Shown here one piece after another: positions 42,439 to 49,819 of a stretch of 64,000 bases of DNA. Both the position numbers and the translations under genes were made by a program. The stretch covers positions 186,001 through 250,000 of the forward strand of contig JASCOH010000003.1 of NCBI GenBank assembly GCA_029959295.1. The letters run 5' to 3'. This DNA is from Flavobacteriaceae bacterium PS02334 (GTDB lineage: Bacteria > Bacteroidota > Bacteroidia > Flavobacteriales > Flavobacteriaceae). Under the pieces are notes generated by a model. The model did not search any database. It was given only the letters and a program-made list of their open reading frames with translations, and was not told where the DNA came from. The stretch's first letter is position 1. Each line of letters opens with the position of its first letter.

Positions 42439-43419
42439 ATGAAAAAGCTGCTGTTTTTTTTATTTGCAATTTCATTTGCTGGCCACGGACAGATTGTCCA
42501 TAAAAGAAAATTGTGGATGCTCGGGAGCCCTTACGAAGTTACGGTAGTGGCAAATGACACCATTCAGGGAAATCTATATATTGACATGGCCATTGCAGAG
42601 ACAAAACGCATTGAAAACCAAATTTCTGACTGGATTCCTACAACCCCGATTTCAACCATAAATAAAAATGCAGGAATCAAGCCTATAAAAGTAGACGATG
42701 AAGTTTTTGGATTAGTAGAAAGGGCGCTGAAAATTTCACAGATTACGGAAGGTGCTTTTGACATTTCGTATGCATCAATGGACAAAATCTGGAAATTTGA
42801 CGGAAGCATGAAAGAAATGCCGACACCGGAAGCTATCAAAAAATCAGTTGCTAAAATCGGTTACAAGAAAGTCATACTCGATCCAAAAGAAAAAACAATA
42901 TTTCTGAAAGAGGAAGGAATGAAGCTGGGACTTGGCGGTATCGGCCAGGGATATATTGCAGACAAGGTAAAAGAATTGCTTTTTTCAAAAGGATGCAAAT
43001 CAGGAATAATAAACGTTTCCGGAGACATCAATGCCTGGGGAAAACAGCCTGACGGAAAGCCTTGGTCTGTGGGAATCGTAAACCCGATGAATAAAAACAA
43101 GGTGTTTGCCACTTTTCCGCTAGAAGACAGCTCGGTCGAAACATCTGGGAGCTACGAAAAATATGTGACCTTTAATGGAAAGCGCTATTCGCACATCATC
43201 GACCCAAGAACTGGTTATCCCGCAACGGGAATCGTGAGCGTATCGGTCTTTGCTAAGCAGACTGAAGTCGCAGATGCCCTGGCAACAGGAATTTTTGTAC
43301 TGGGAGTCGAAGTCGGCCTGGACCTTGCCAACCAAATCAAGGGAATTGGCTGCATCATTGTCGATGACAAGGGCGCCGTGCATGCTTCAAAAAATATAGA
43401 CATCAAAAAATACCAATAA
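42439..43419 (+). CDS. apbE: FAD:protein FMN transferase ApbE
   Basis: ApbE attaches FMN through a phosphoester bond to Ser/Thr of exported proteins. The 326 residues include a signal peptide (MKKLLFFLFAISFAGHGQ), GLGGIGQGYIADK (164-176), the VSGD segment (193-196), ETSGSYEKY (234-242), HIIDPRTGYP (252-261) and ADALATGIFVLG (278-289), all landmarks of the family. It acts in the periplasm. The gene abuts both neighbours with no gap. The DUF3570 product downstream carries a candidate target motif, SGAS. Confidence 0.93.
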   Translation: MKKLLFFLFAISFAGHGQIVHKRKLWMLGSPYEVTVVANDTIQGNLYIDMAIAETKRIENQISDWIPTTPISTINKNAGIKPIKVDDEVFGLVERALKISQITEGAFDISYASMDKIWKFDGSMKEMPTPEAIKKSVAKIGYKKVILDPKEKTIFLKEEGMKLGLGGIGQGYIADKVKELLFSKGCKSGIINVSGDINAWGKQPDGKPWSVGIVNPMNKNKVFATFPLEDSSVETSGSYEKYVTFNGKRYSHIIDPRTGYPATGIVSVSVFAKQTEVADALATGIFVLGVEVGLDLANQIKGIGCIIVDDKGAVHASKNIDIKKYQ

Positions 43420-43629
43420 ATGAAAAAGCTACTGCTATTAGGAATTACGATTCTAGCGCTGCACTCTTGCAGTTCGGTAAAAGAATATGAAAAAGAGAAA
43501 ATAAATGATCCCGACATGAAGCTTTCTGCAAGGCCTGAAGAACGGTTTGAAACCAACTTTCAGGTTTACCGTGAAGCTTCCTCTGGTGCCAACGGCGGAA
43601 AAACCGGAGGCGGATGCGGATGCAACTAA
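43420..43629 (+). CDS. DUF4266 lipoprotein
   Basis: The 69 residues have a lipoprotein signal (MKKLLLLGITILALHSC, C17 lipidated). The mature part is short and charged, with PDMKLSARPEERFETNFQVYREAS, and ends in a Gly/Cys tail, GGGCGCN, the typical end of DUF4266 proteins. The function is unknown. The tail Cys pair could bind metal or carry thiols. It always seems to travel with ApbE and DUF3570, as here (zero gap to apbE, 36 bases to DUF3570). Confidence 0.8.
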   Translation: MKKLLLLGITILALHSCSSVKEYEKEKINDPDMKLSARPEERFETNFQVYREASSGANGGKTGGGCGCN

Positions 43630-43665
43630 TATAATAATCTGCAAAACAATCAATTCATTACAAAA

Positions 43666-44982
43666 ATGAAAAAAGCTATCGCACTATTATCTTTCCTTTC
43701 GGGATTTGCCTCTTTTGCGCAAGAACAGGATTCGACAGATGTTGCCTTCAAGAAAAGGGTTCTTGAAACAACAGAAGTAGATTTCCTCATGAGCTATTAC
43801 AAGCAGGACGGCTCGCATTCGGCCGTTTCTGGCGGAAAGGGAATGGAGGAACTTACTGACCTTACGCCTACCATCGTCGTGGCAATGCCCTTGAATGACG
43901 ACGATGTGCTGACTGTGGATGTTGGTCTTTCCGCCTATTCTTCTGCTTCTTCAGGAAACATAAATCCGTTTGACAGCGCCACGCCCAGCCCTTGGCAGGC
44001 AAGCTCTGGAGCATCAGCAAAGGATATGTGGGTCGGCATGACTGCTAATTATTCCCACAGTTCTGACGACAGAAATACCATCTGGAATGGCCATGTTTCT
44101 GGATCTGCGGAATATGACTATACTTCGATAGGATTCGGTGGCGGATTGACGAAACTATTCAACGACAAGAATACGGAGGTAGGAATTTCAGCCAATGTCT
44201 ATCTCGACACCTGGAGCCCGATCTATCCAAAAGAACTTCAGGATTTTGCTGACAATGGAAATACCCTCAACGGAGGCATATTCAATAATTTCACAATTAT
44301 GGGAAATACAGATTACAATCCAAAAAATTTCAAGTTCCATCAAGACAAGAACCGAAATTCATATGCCTTGTCATTGAGTTTTTCGCAAGTAATCAATAAA
44401 AAACTGCAGGCTTCTCTTTTCATGGATGTTCTCCACCAACAGGGACTTCTGTCGACGCCTTACCAGAGAGTTTATTTCGCTGACGTAGCAGATTCCTTTA
44501 TCAATGAATTCCAGCTGGCTGACGATATCGAACGCTTGCCTGACACGCGTTTCAAACTGCCTATTGGAGCAAGGCTGAATTATTATATTGACGAAACATT
44601 TGTATTGCGTACCTATTACCGATTTTATACCGACAACTGGGGCATCCAGTCGCACACGGCCAATTTTGAATTGCCGATCAAGCTGACAGACCGCTTTACT
44701 GTGTTCCCGATGTACCGCTACTATACGCAAACGGCATCAAAATATTTCGCCCCGCATGAAGCGCACCTGTCGACAGAGCAATATTATACTTCTGATTATG
44801 ATCTGTCTTCGTTCGACGCCCACCAATATGGTTTCGGAATAAATTATACCGATATTTTCACGGGAGCTAAAATTTGGAAATTTGGAATAAAAAATATTGA
44901 TTTCAGGTTTAACCACTATACAAGAAGCGACGGTCTCGACGCCAATATATTTTCATTCGGGATCAAGTTCATACAGCAATAA
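43666..44982 (+). CDS. DUF3570 outer-membrane beta-barrel protein
   Basis: The 438 residues have a signal peptide (MKKAIALLSFLSGFASFA) and many alternating amphipathic strands ending in aromatic residues (for example SFGIKFIQQ at the C-terminus), the layout of a beta-barrel. DUF3570 proteins are outer membrane proteins of unknown role. At 113-117 the sequence SSGAS sits after a Pro/Trp-rich loop. It resembles the (S/T)GA(S/T) sites flavinylated by ApbE, although the usual preceding Asp is not adjacent. Asp/Asn-rich periplasmic loops follow. It is operonic with apbE. Confidence 0.82.
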   Translation: MKKAIALLSFLSGFASFAQEQDSTDVAFKKRVLETTEVDFLMSYYKQDGSHSAVSGGKGMEELTDLTPTIVVAMPLNDDDVLTVDVGLSAYSSASSGNINPFDSATPSPWQASSGASAKDMWVGMTANYSHSSDDRNTIWNGHVSGSAEYDYTSIGFGGGLTKLFNDKNTEVGISANVYLDTWSPIYPKELQDFADNGNTLNGGIFNNFTIMGNTDYNPKNFKFHQDKNRNSYALSLSFSQVINKKLQASLFMDVLHQQGLLSTPYQRVYFADVADSFINEFQLADDIERLPDTRFKLPIGARLNYYIDETFVLRTYYRFYTDNWGIQSHTANFELPIKLTDRFTVFPMYRYYTQTASKYFAPHEAHLSTEQYYTSDYDLSSFDAHQYGFGINYTDIFTGAKIWKFGIKNIDFRFNHYTRSDGLDANIFSFGIKFIQQ

Positions 44983-44994
44983 AATTTACATATC

Positions 44995-45447
44995 ATGAAT
45001 CAAGCGCATTATCATCTGGCATTAAACCACCTGCCCATAATCATTCCTATGATAGGATTGCTGGTTCTCATCGGAGGTTTCCTAACTCAATCTGAAATTG
45101 TCAAGCGAACGGCCTGCCTGATTTTTGTCCTCGGGGCATTGGTCACGATACCTGCTATTGGTACAGGAGAAGGTGCGGAAGAAGCTGTGGAAAACATAAC
45201 AGGCATCTCTGAAATCACTATCCACGAACACGAAGAAACGGCAGAAACATTTGCGCTTCTCTCTTATATTTTAGGCATAGCTGCCTTAACTGCATTCTGG
45301 TTGAGCTGGAAGAAAAGCCGTTTTGCAAGATATGTGGCTCATGTCTTGATTGCTTACAGCGCAGTAGTAATTTATTTTGCAGTACAGACAGGAAATTCTG
45401 GAGGCAGGATAAGGCATCCTGAAATAATTGCAGAAAATGCAACCTAA
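44995..45447 (+). CDS. Small membrane protein (DUF2231-like)
   Basis: The 150 residues have four hydrophobic segments. The first follows HYHLALNHLPIIIPMIG, in which the conserved His-rich entrance resembles DUF2231 proteins. HEHEETAE (about 75-82) forms a His/Glu cluster between helices 2 and 3 that could bind heme or metal. It could be a quinone- or heme-linked membrane partner of the ApbE/DUF3570 system, but this is inferred from context. It starts 12 bases after the DUF3570 stop. Confidence 0.65.
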   Translation: MNQAHYHLALNHLPIIIPMIGLLVLIGGFLTQSEIVKRTACLIFVLGALVTIPAIGTGEGAEEAVENITGISEITIHEHEETAETFALLSYILGIAALTAFWLSWKKSRFARYVAHVLIAYSAVVIYFAVQTGNSGGRIRHPEIIAENAT

Positions 45448-45458
45448 ATCCTGAATTC

Positions 45459-46148
45459 ATGGAACTTGAAAATCATTATGTACACCGAAGTGGCTGGCTC
45501 AGGGCAGCAGTGCTTGGAGCCAACGACGGAATATTGTCTACAGCAAGCCTTGTCATTGGAATTGCCGCGGCAAGTGATACCAGAAGTCCCATCCTGCTCG
45601 CGGCGGTAGCAGGAATTGTTGCAGGAGCATTTTCTATGGCCGCTGGCGAATATGTCTCGGTAAGTTCCCAGTCTGACGTAGAGAAAGCAGACCTCTCAAG
45701 AGAAAAGAAAGAGCTTGAAGTGATGCCGGATATAGAATTGCAGGAACTTGCCAAAATTTACAGAAAGCGGGGACTGGATGAAAAATTAGCACTGGAAGTA
45801 GCCGCGCAGCTGACTGCACATGATGCCTTGGGCGCGCATGCAAGAGACGAACTCGGTATCAACGAGATTACCCAGGCGAGGCCGATGCAGGCTGCGTTTG
45901 CATCGGCAATGTCCTTTCTTGCCGGTGGCCTGCTCCCGCTTCTCGTGTCCCTATTTGCCCCCATGAAATATATGCTTGCTTTTCAATATTCCTTCGCTAT
46001 ACTTTTTCTAGCTTGTTCAGGAGCATTGGCCGCCAAGGCAGGAGGTTCGAAGCTTTTGGCATCAGTGCTTCGCATCTGCATTTGGGGAACAGTGGCGATG
46101 TGCGCTTCTGGATTGGTAGGCTATTTATTCGGAGTTCAAACCTCTTAA
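45459..46148 (+). CDS. VIT1/CCC1-family metal transporter
   Basis: The 229 residues contain the VIT1/CCC1 signatures GANDGILSTASLVIGIAAA (about 19-37) in helix 1 and AVAGIVAGAFSMAAGEYVSVSSQSD (helix 2 plus loop, about 48-72). A cytoplasmic acidic helical region (KKELEVMPDIELQEL) serves as the metal-binding domain. Family members move Fe or Mn out of the cytosol. It is the last gene of the operon, 11 bases after the DUF2231-like gene, and the G+C-rich codon choice noted for the cluster is strongest here. Confidence 0.88.
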   Translation: MELENHYVHRSGWLRAAVLGANDGILSTASLVIGIAAASDTRSPILLAAVAGIVAGAFSMAAGEYVSVSSQSDVEKADLSREKKELEVMPDIELQELAKIYRKRGLDEKLALEVAAQLTAHDALGAHARDELGINEITQARPMQAAFASAMSFLAGGLLPLLVSLFAPMKYMLAFQYSFAILFLACSGALAAKAGGSKLLASVLRICIWGTVAMCASGLVGYLFGVQTS

Positions 46149-46245
46149 ATTTAAGCAGAAAGTATCAAAGGAAAAATTAGCCATTGGCTGTTAGAAGTTC
46201 TGAACTTATGAAATAATACTAAAGAGATTTTGGTGTTATTTATTA

Positions 46246-46293
46246 CTAAAAAAGCTTTCCAGATACTAAAATTTAGCATCTGGAAAGCTTTTT
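46246..46293. terminator. Bidirectional terminator between VIT1-like and AhpD-like genes
   Basis: AAAAAGCTTTCCAGAT pairs with ATCTGGAAAGCTTTTT over a short AT loop (CTAAAATTTAG also pairs). There are T tracts on both sides. Confidence 0.85.
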
Positions 46294-46309
46294 ACTTTTT
46301 TACAGCAAC

Positions 46310-46849
46310 TTATAATTTCGCCGCTGCAGGAAAATCTACAGGAATTTTAGTATTGGCAAAAACATAGTTGGTAAAGCTTCTTAAAGCAATCAATGCAGCC
46401 AGCTCAACCAAAGCTTTTTCGTCATAACCTACTTCAAAAAAGCGGTTTAAATCAGATTCGTCTGCCGTGCCTTTGTTTGATACTATAGATTTTGCTAATA
46501 AAATTACGGCATTTAATTTTGCATCGTTGTAAACTCCCTTGCGGATGGCGATGGTATCTTCCTCGCTGAAACCCCTCATCTTTCCTATCATTGTGTGCGC
46601 CGCAAGACAGTAATCACAATTGTTGATTTGTGAAACGATGAGGTTGATGGCTTCTCTCTCTTTTGCAGAATAAGAAGAATCATGAGAGAGCGTAGTTTCA
46701 GTATCTAGCATTGCTTTTAAGGAAGCTGATGAATAGCCAATTGTGGCATAAAGATTCGGGATTTTTCCCATTTTTGCTGCTACAGCTTCTAAAATTGTTT
46801 GTGAAGCTTGGCTTAAGTTTTCCTTTTCAGGAACAAGAATTGTTTTCAT
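46310..46849 (-). CDS. AhpD-like carboxymuconolactone decarboxylase family protein
   Basis: The 179 residues have the redox motif NNCDYCLAAHTMIG, C78-x-x-C81-x-x-x-H85, of AhpD-type alkylhydroperoxidases. The helical fold is typical of the CMD family. The protein is cytoplasmic. It probably removes peroxides or reactive aldehydes. It is the last gene of a three-gene string AraC, DUF417, AhpD-like, with a 13-base gap to DUF417, and its message ends at the bidirectional terminator. Confidence 0.88.
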   Translation of the reverse strand: MKTILVPEKENLSQASQTILEAVAAKMGKIPNLYATIGYSSASLKAMLDTETTLSHDSSYSAKEREAINLIVSQINNCDYCLAAHTMIGKMRGFSEEDTIAIRKGVYNDAKLNAVILLAKSIVSNKGTADESDLNRFFEVGYDEKALVELAALIALRSFTNYVFANTKIPVDFPAAAKL

Positions 46850-46862
46850 GATATTTGTTGTA

Positions 46863-47453
46863 TTAATTGTTTAGTGAAATAATTATTTTTTTTGAAGAAT
46901 CTGAAGCAATGATCAGGCCTGTAGCCATCATGATTACATCTTTTATTACTAATCGGCCGGCACCGGAAAGAAACGGAAATCCATAAAATTTAGTTGCGAA
47001 ATCGCCTCCAAGATTTGGCACATAAGCTTCTGGTGTTGTAATCAGAAAAGACAGAGTTACCAATGACATTGAAAAAGTCAGAAGGCCTCCTATGACACCT
47101 ATTTTTGGAAGAAAAATACCCAGTAAGTTCAGTAATCCGATTGAAACAATAACAATTCCCAATAGTATTGAAAAAGTGTAAGTACCGTTTTCTTCGTGCC
47201 ATGCAATATTTTTAGCGACTTCTTGCCCTTCAGGATTTTTGTATTGCTGGTATTCAGGCGCTTCCTTACTGTAGAAAAAACTCATGAGCGGACTATTAGC
47301 CACAAAAGGAACTATTCCGTCTGCCTCATATTGATAGGCTTTCAGCCCTCCAATCCAAATCATTACGATTGCAACTGAAATTCTGATAAGATTGATAAAT
47401 TGTAGCTGGGTGTTTGCAAGCCAATAAACGCCTGCTGATAAAAATCGTTTCAT
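46863..47453 (-). CDS. DUF417 (YkgB/RclC-like) membrane protein
   Basis: Started at ATG 47453 (MKRFLSAGVYWLANTQ), it has 196 residues and four to five membrane helices. A start at 47483 adds ten residues unlike the family. IWIGGLKAYQYEADGIVPFVANSP is the DUF417 signature. In E. coli the equivalent (RclC) is part of the reactive chlorine response controlled by an AraC-type regulator. Here an AraC-type gene and an AhpD-like gene flank it in the same order and orientation. Confidence 0.85.
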   Translation of the reverse strand: MKRFLSAGVYWLANTQLQFINLIRISVAIVMIWIGGLKAYQYEADGIVPFVANSPLMSFFYSKEAPEYQQYKNPEGQEVAKNIAWHEENGTYTFSILLGIVIVSIGLLNLLGIFLPKIGVIGGLLTFSMSLVTLSFLITTPEAYVPNLGGDFATKFYGFPFLSGAGRLVIKDVIMMATGLIIASDSSKKIIISLNN

Positions 47454-47527
47454 AAAAAAAGTTTTTCTTATTTGATGAAACAAAGTTACTGCGATGGCTA
47501 TCCTCTAGAAATGGACAAAAAAGGATA

Positions 47528-48385
47528 TTACTTGGACAAATATGCTATCTGTGAAATACCGCCCTTATTCCTAAACGCTTGCGGGGAAATCTGGGTATAT
47601 TTTTTAAAAAAGCGACTGAAATAATATTCATCGTTGAATTGAAGCTGGTAAGCTATTTCTTTGATGCTTAAAGTAGTCAGGTGCAGCATCTTTTTTGCTT
47701 CTAGAATTAACCGATCTTGGATTAATTGCGAAGGCGTCTTTCCAAAATATTTGATTGTTTTCTTTGTGAGCGTGTTTGGCGAAATAGCAAGAAGTGCCGC
47801 ATAATCATTTGGCTTGTGAAGCGTCAAGTATTTTTCATCAAGCAGCTGTCGAAATTGCTCCATCTTTTCATCCTTCGAGATTGTTACAGCTTCCTTTTCT
47901 AGGCTTTTTAATTTAAAAGTGCTGCATTTTGCCAAAACTACCTGCAAATATGACTTTAATACCATTTCTGAAGAATCAGAACCTGTAAGTTCTTCTTCCA
48001 GCCTATTTAATAATTGATGAAAATCGTCATGCTGTTGCTGTGAGAGCATTACAGAGGGTTCCAGATAGATATTGTTGAAAAGAAGTCCGTTGCAGGCTAC
48101 TTCTTCACGGTGTATTTCAATGCAGTAAAAATCGCCATGAAATTTCAGGAGCGTATATTCAAGATTCTTTTGCTGTTCAATAAATATAGTCTGCAAGGGC
48201 GTAGAGAAAAGTATGATCGGGCCAGAAAATTGAAACGAAGCAAAATCAGCATGATAAATGCCTTCGCCGCTGTGAATTAAAATTAGGGTATATTCTGACA
48301 GCTGAATTGGAAGATCCAAAGAGTAATTTTCACTTTTTTCAATACCGATAAGACATTCGCCCTTTTCTCCAAAAATACTATTCAT
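47528..48385 (-). CDS. AraC-family transcriptional regulator
   Basis: The 285 residues have an N-terminal cupin-like sensor (about 1-120) and a C-terminal double HTH (about 190-275). DNA-binding landmarks are LAISPNTLTKKTIKYFGKTP and IAYQLQFNDEYYFSRFFKKYTQISPQAFR. It probably controls itself and the DUF417/AhpD genes that follow on the same strand. By analogy with RclR it could sense oxidants. Cys residues are present in the N-terminal domain, but no specific redox pair can be assigned. Confidence 0.88.
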   Translation of the reverse strand: MNSIFGEKGECLIGIEKSENYSLDLPIQLSEYTLILIHSGEGIYHADFASFQFSGPIILFSTPLQTIFIEQQKNLEYTLLKFHGDFYCIEIHREEVACNGLLFNNIYLEPSVMLSQQQHDDFHQLLNRLEEELTGSDSSEMVLKSYLQVVLAKCSTFKLKSLEKEAVTISKDEKMEQFRQLLDEKYLTLHKPNDYAALLAISPNTLTKKTIKYFGKTPSQLIQDRLILEAKKMLHLTTLSIKEIAYQLQFNDEYYFSRFFKKYTQISPQAFRNKGGISQIAYLSK

Positions 48386-48483
48386 AATTTTTCGCTGGCT
48401 TCATTTTTCATAAAATCATCAAAATTAGGCTTTAAATGGATTCCATGAAACAATAAGGAATTTTATTTCAAGATATATTATAA

Positions 48484-48513
48484 TTAAAAAAGAGAGCTTA
48501 TAGCCCTCTTTCG
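48484..48513 (-). terminator. Terminator of the DUF2147 gene
   Basis: On the minus strand AAAGAG...CTCTTT with GGCTATAAG in the loop is followed by a T tract. Confidence 0.7.
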
Positions 48514-48951
48514 TTATTCTTTTACTCTCGTCCAATATTGCGTTCTTCCCAGCAAAGAAAATCCGACATAGCCACGAACTTTGAGTTTATTTTCATTTTC
48601 TAAGCTTATGACGCATTTGTATTCTTTACCGCTTTTAGGATCTAAAATTTTGCCTCCATCCCACTCGTCGTCATTTTTGGTCAAGCCATTAATGATTACC
48701 ATTCCTTTAATTGGCTTGTTCTTTTTGTCGCCTTTGCATTCTTCACAAACTTTATCTTCTTTACCTTTTTCTAGAATTTGGAGTATCTTACCGTAGATTT
48801 TACCATTGCTTTCATAAATCTCTACGATAGATTTCGCCGCTCCGGTGTCGTCGTCAATTGTTTTCCATTTGCCTAGAACCTTTGTCTGCGAACTCACATT
48901 TTGTATTGTCGCCATCAGAAACAGAACACTGTAAACTATTACCTTTTTCAT
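48514..48951 (-). CDS. Secreted DUF2147 protein
   Basis: The 145 residues have a signal peptide (MKKVIVYSVLFLMATIQNVSS) and a lipocalin-like DUF2147 domain: GKWKTIDDDTGAAKSIVEIYE, GMVIINGLTK, DPKSGKEYKCVISLE and a final GYVGFSLLGRTQYWTRV. Two Cys lie close together (VCEECKGDKK). DUF2147 proteins are periplasmic or outer-membrane-associated in Bacteroidota, with no known role. It stands alone with its own terminator. Confidence 0.85.
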   Translation of the reverse strand: MKKVIVYSVLFLMATIQNVSSQTKVLGKWKTIDDDTGAAKSIVEIYESNGKIYGKILQILEKGKEDKVCEECKGDKKNKPIKGMVIINGLTKNDDEWDGGKILDPKSGKEYKCVISLENENKLKVRGYVGFSLLGRTQYWTRVKE

Positions 48952-49080
48952 TTAAGAGATATTTAAATTGCTAATAATGCTTTTATACTTGGATTCCATA
49001 TAAAGTTAATAAATTGATTATCAAATCAGACACCAAGCCTAAATTTTTAAATAGAATTAACACTCAAAAAAATTACCCAT

Positions 49081-49109
49081 AAAAAAAGGAACCGTTTAAA
49101 GTTCCTTTA
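49081..49109 (-). terminator. Terminator of the glutathione peroxidase gene
   Basis: AAAGGAAC pairs with GTTCCTTT; seven T residues follow on the minus strand. Confidence 0.75.
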
Positions 49110-49116
49110 CTATAAT

Positions 49117-49707
49117 TTAAGCTTTTAGCCAATCCACAATTTCTGGATCAGTCGGCAACGTCTTTGGAGAAACTACTTTTACCAATTCTCCTTTTTCATT
49201 GATCAGATATTTTTGGAAATTCCATTCTACTTCTGAATCTTGCAGCCCATTTTTAGATTTTTCAGTAAGGAATTTATACACTTCGCTCATGTCGTCGCCT
49301 TTTACAGAAATCTTTTCCATCATCGGGAAAGTCACGCCGTAATTCTTTTGGCAGAAAGCTCCGATTTCTTCATTAGTTCCTGGTTCTTGCGAAGCGAAAT
49401 TGTTAGCAGGAAATCCTACGATTACAAAATTCTTGTCTTTGTATTGGTCATAAATCGCTTGCAAATCTTTATACTGCGGTGTTAATCCGCATTTTGATGC
49501 CGTGTTTACCACTAAGATTTTCTTTCCTTTCAAAGAAGCGAAATCAAAATCTTTTCCTTCTAAATCTTTTACCTTAAACTGGTAGATATTTTCTTTTGCC
49601 ATAGTTTTGTTTTTTTCTGCAGACGATTTTGCCGTTTTATTTTGCGCTTGGTTCTGCTGGCAGGCAAAACAGCTGATAAATGCAAATGCCAATACTAATT
49701 TTTTCAT
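49117..49707 (-). CDS. Glutathione peroxidase-family lipoprotein
   Basis: The 196 residues include an N-terminal lipoprotein signal (MKKLVLAFAFISCFACQ; C13 or C16 is the lipidated Cys) and a thioredoxin-fold peroxidase. The peroxidatic Cys is C73 in NTASKCGLTPQY. GFPANNFASQEPGT (98-111, with Q107) and the later WNFQKYL complete the Cys-Gln-Trp-Asn site. Most such bacterial enzymes use thioredoxin rather than glutathione. Export with a lipid anchor is less usual. It has a short gap and its own terminator. Confidence 0.88.
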   Translation of the reverse strand: MKKLVLAFAFISCFACQQNQAQNKTAKSSAEKNKTMAKENIYQFKVKDLEGKDFDFASLKGKKILVVNTASKCGLTPQYKDLQAIYDQYKDKNFVIVGFPANNFASQEPGTNEEIGAFCQKNYGVTFPMMEKISVKGDDMSEVYKFLTEKSKNGLQDSEVEWNFQKYLINEKGELVKVVSPKTLPTDPEIVDWLKA

Positions 49708-49769
49708 CTTTTAAATTTTTATAAAATTAAATATTAGCTTCGGAATTCCGTTTAAACTTTTGTTAAATA

Positions 49770-49803
49770 AAAAGCCCATAATCGTTTAAATTATGGGCTT
49801 AAT
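49770..49803 (-). terminator. Terminator of the cytochrome c biogenesis gene
   Basis: AAGCCCATAAT pairs with ATTATGGGCTT over a 6-base loop. Confidence 0.8.
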
Positions 49804-49819
49804 TTTATGATAAAATCTT

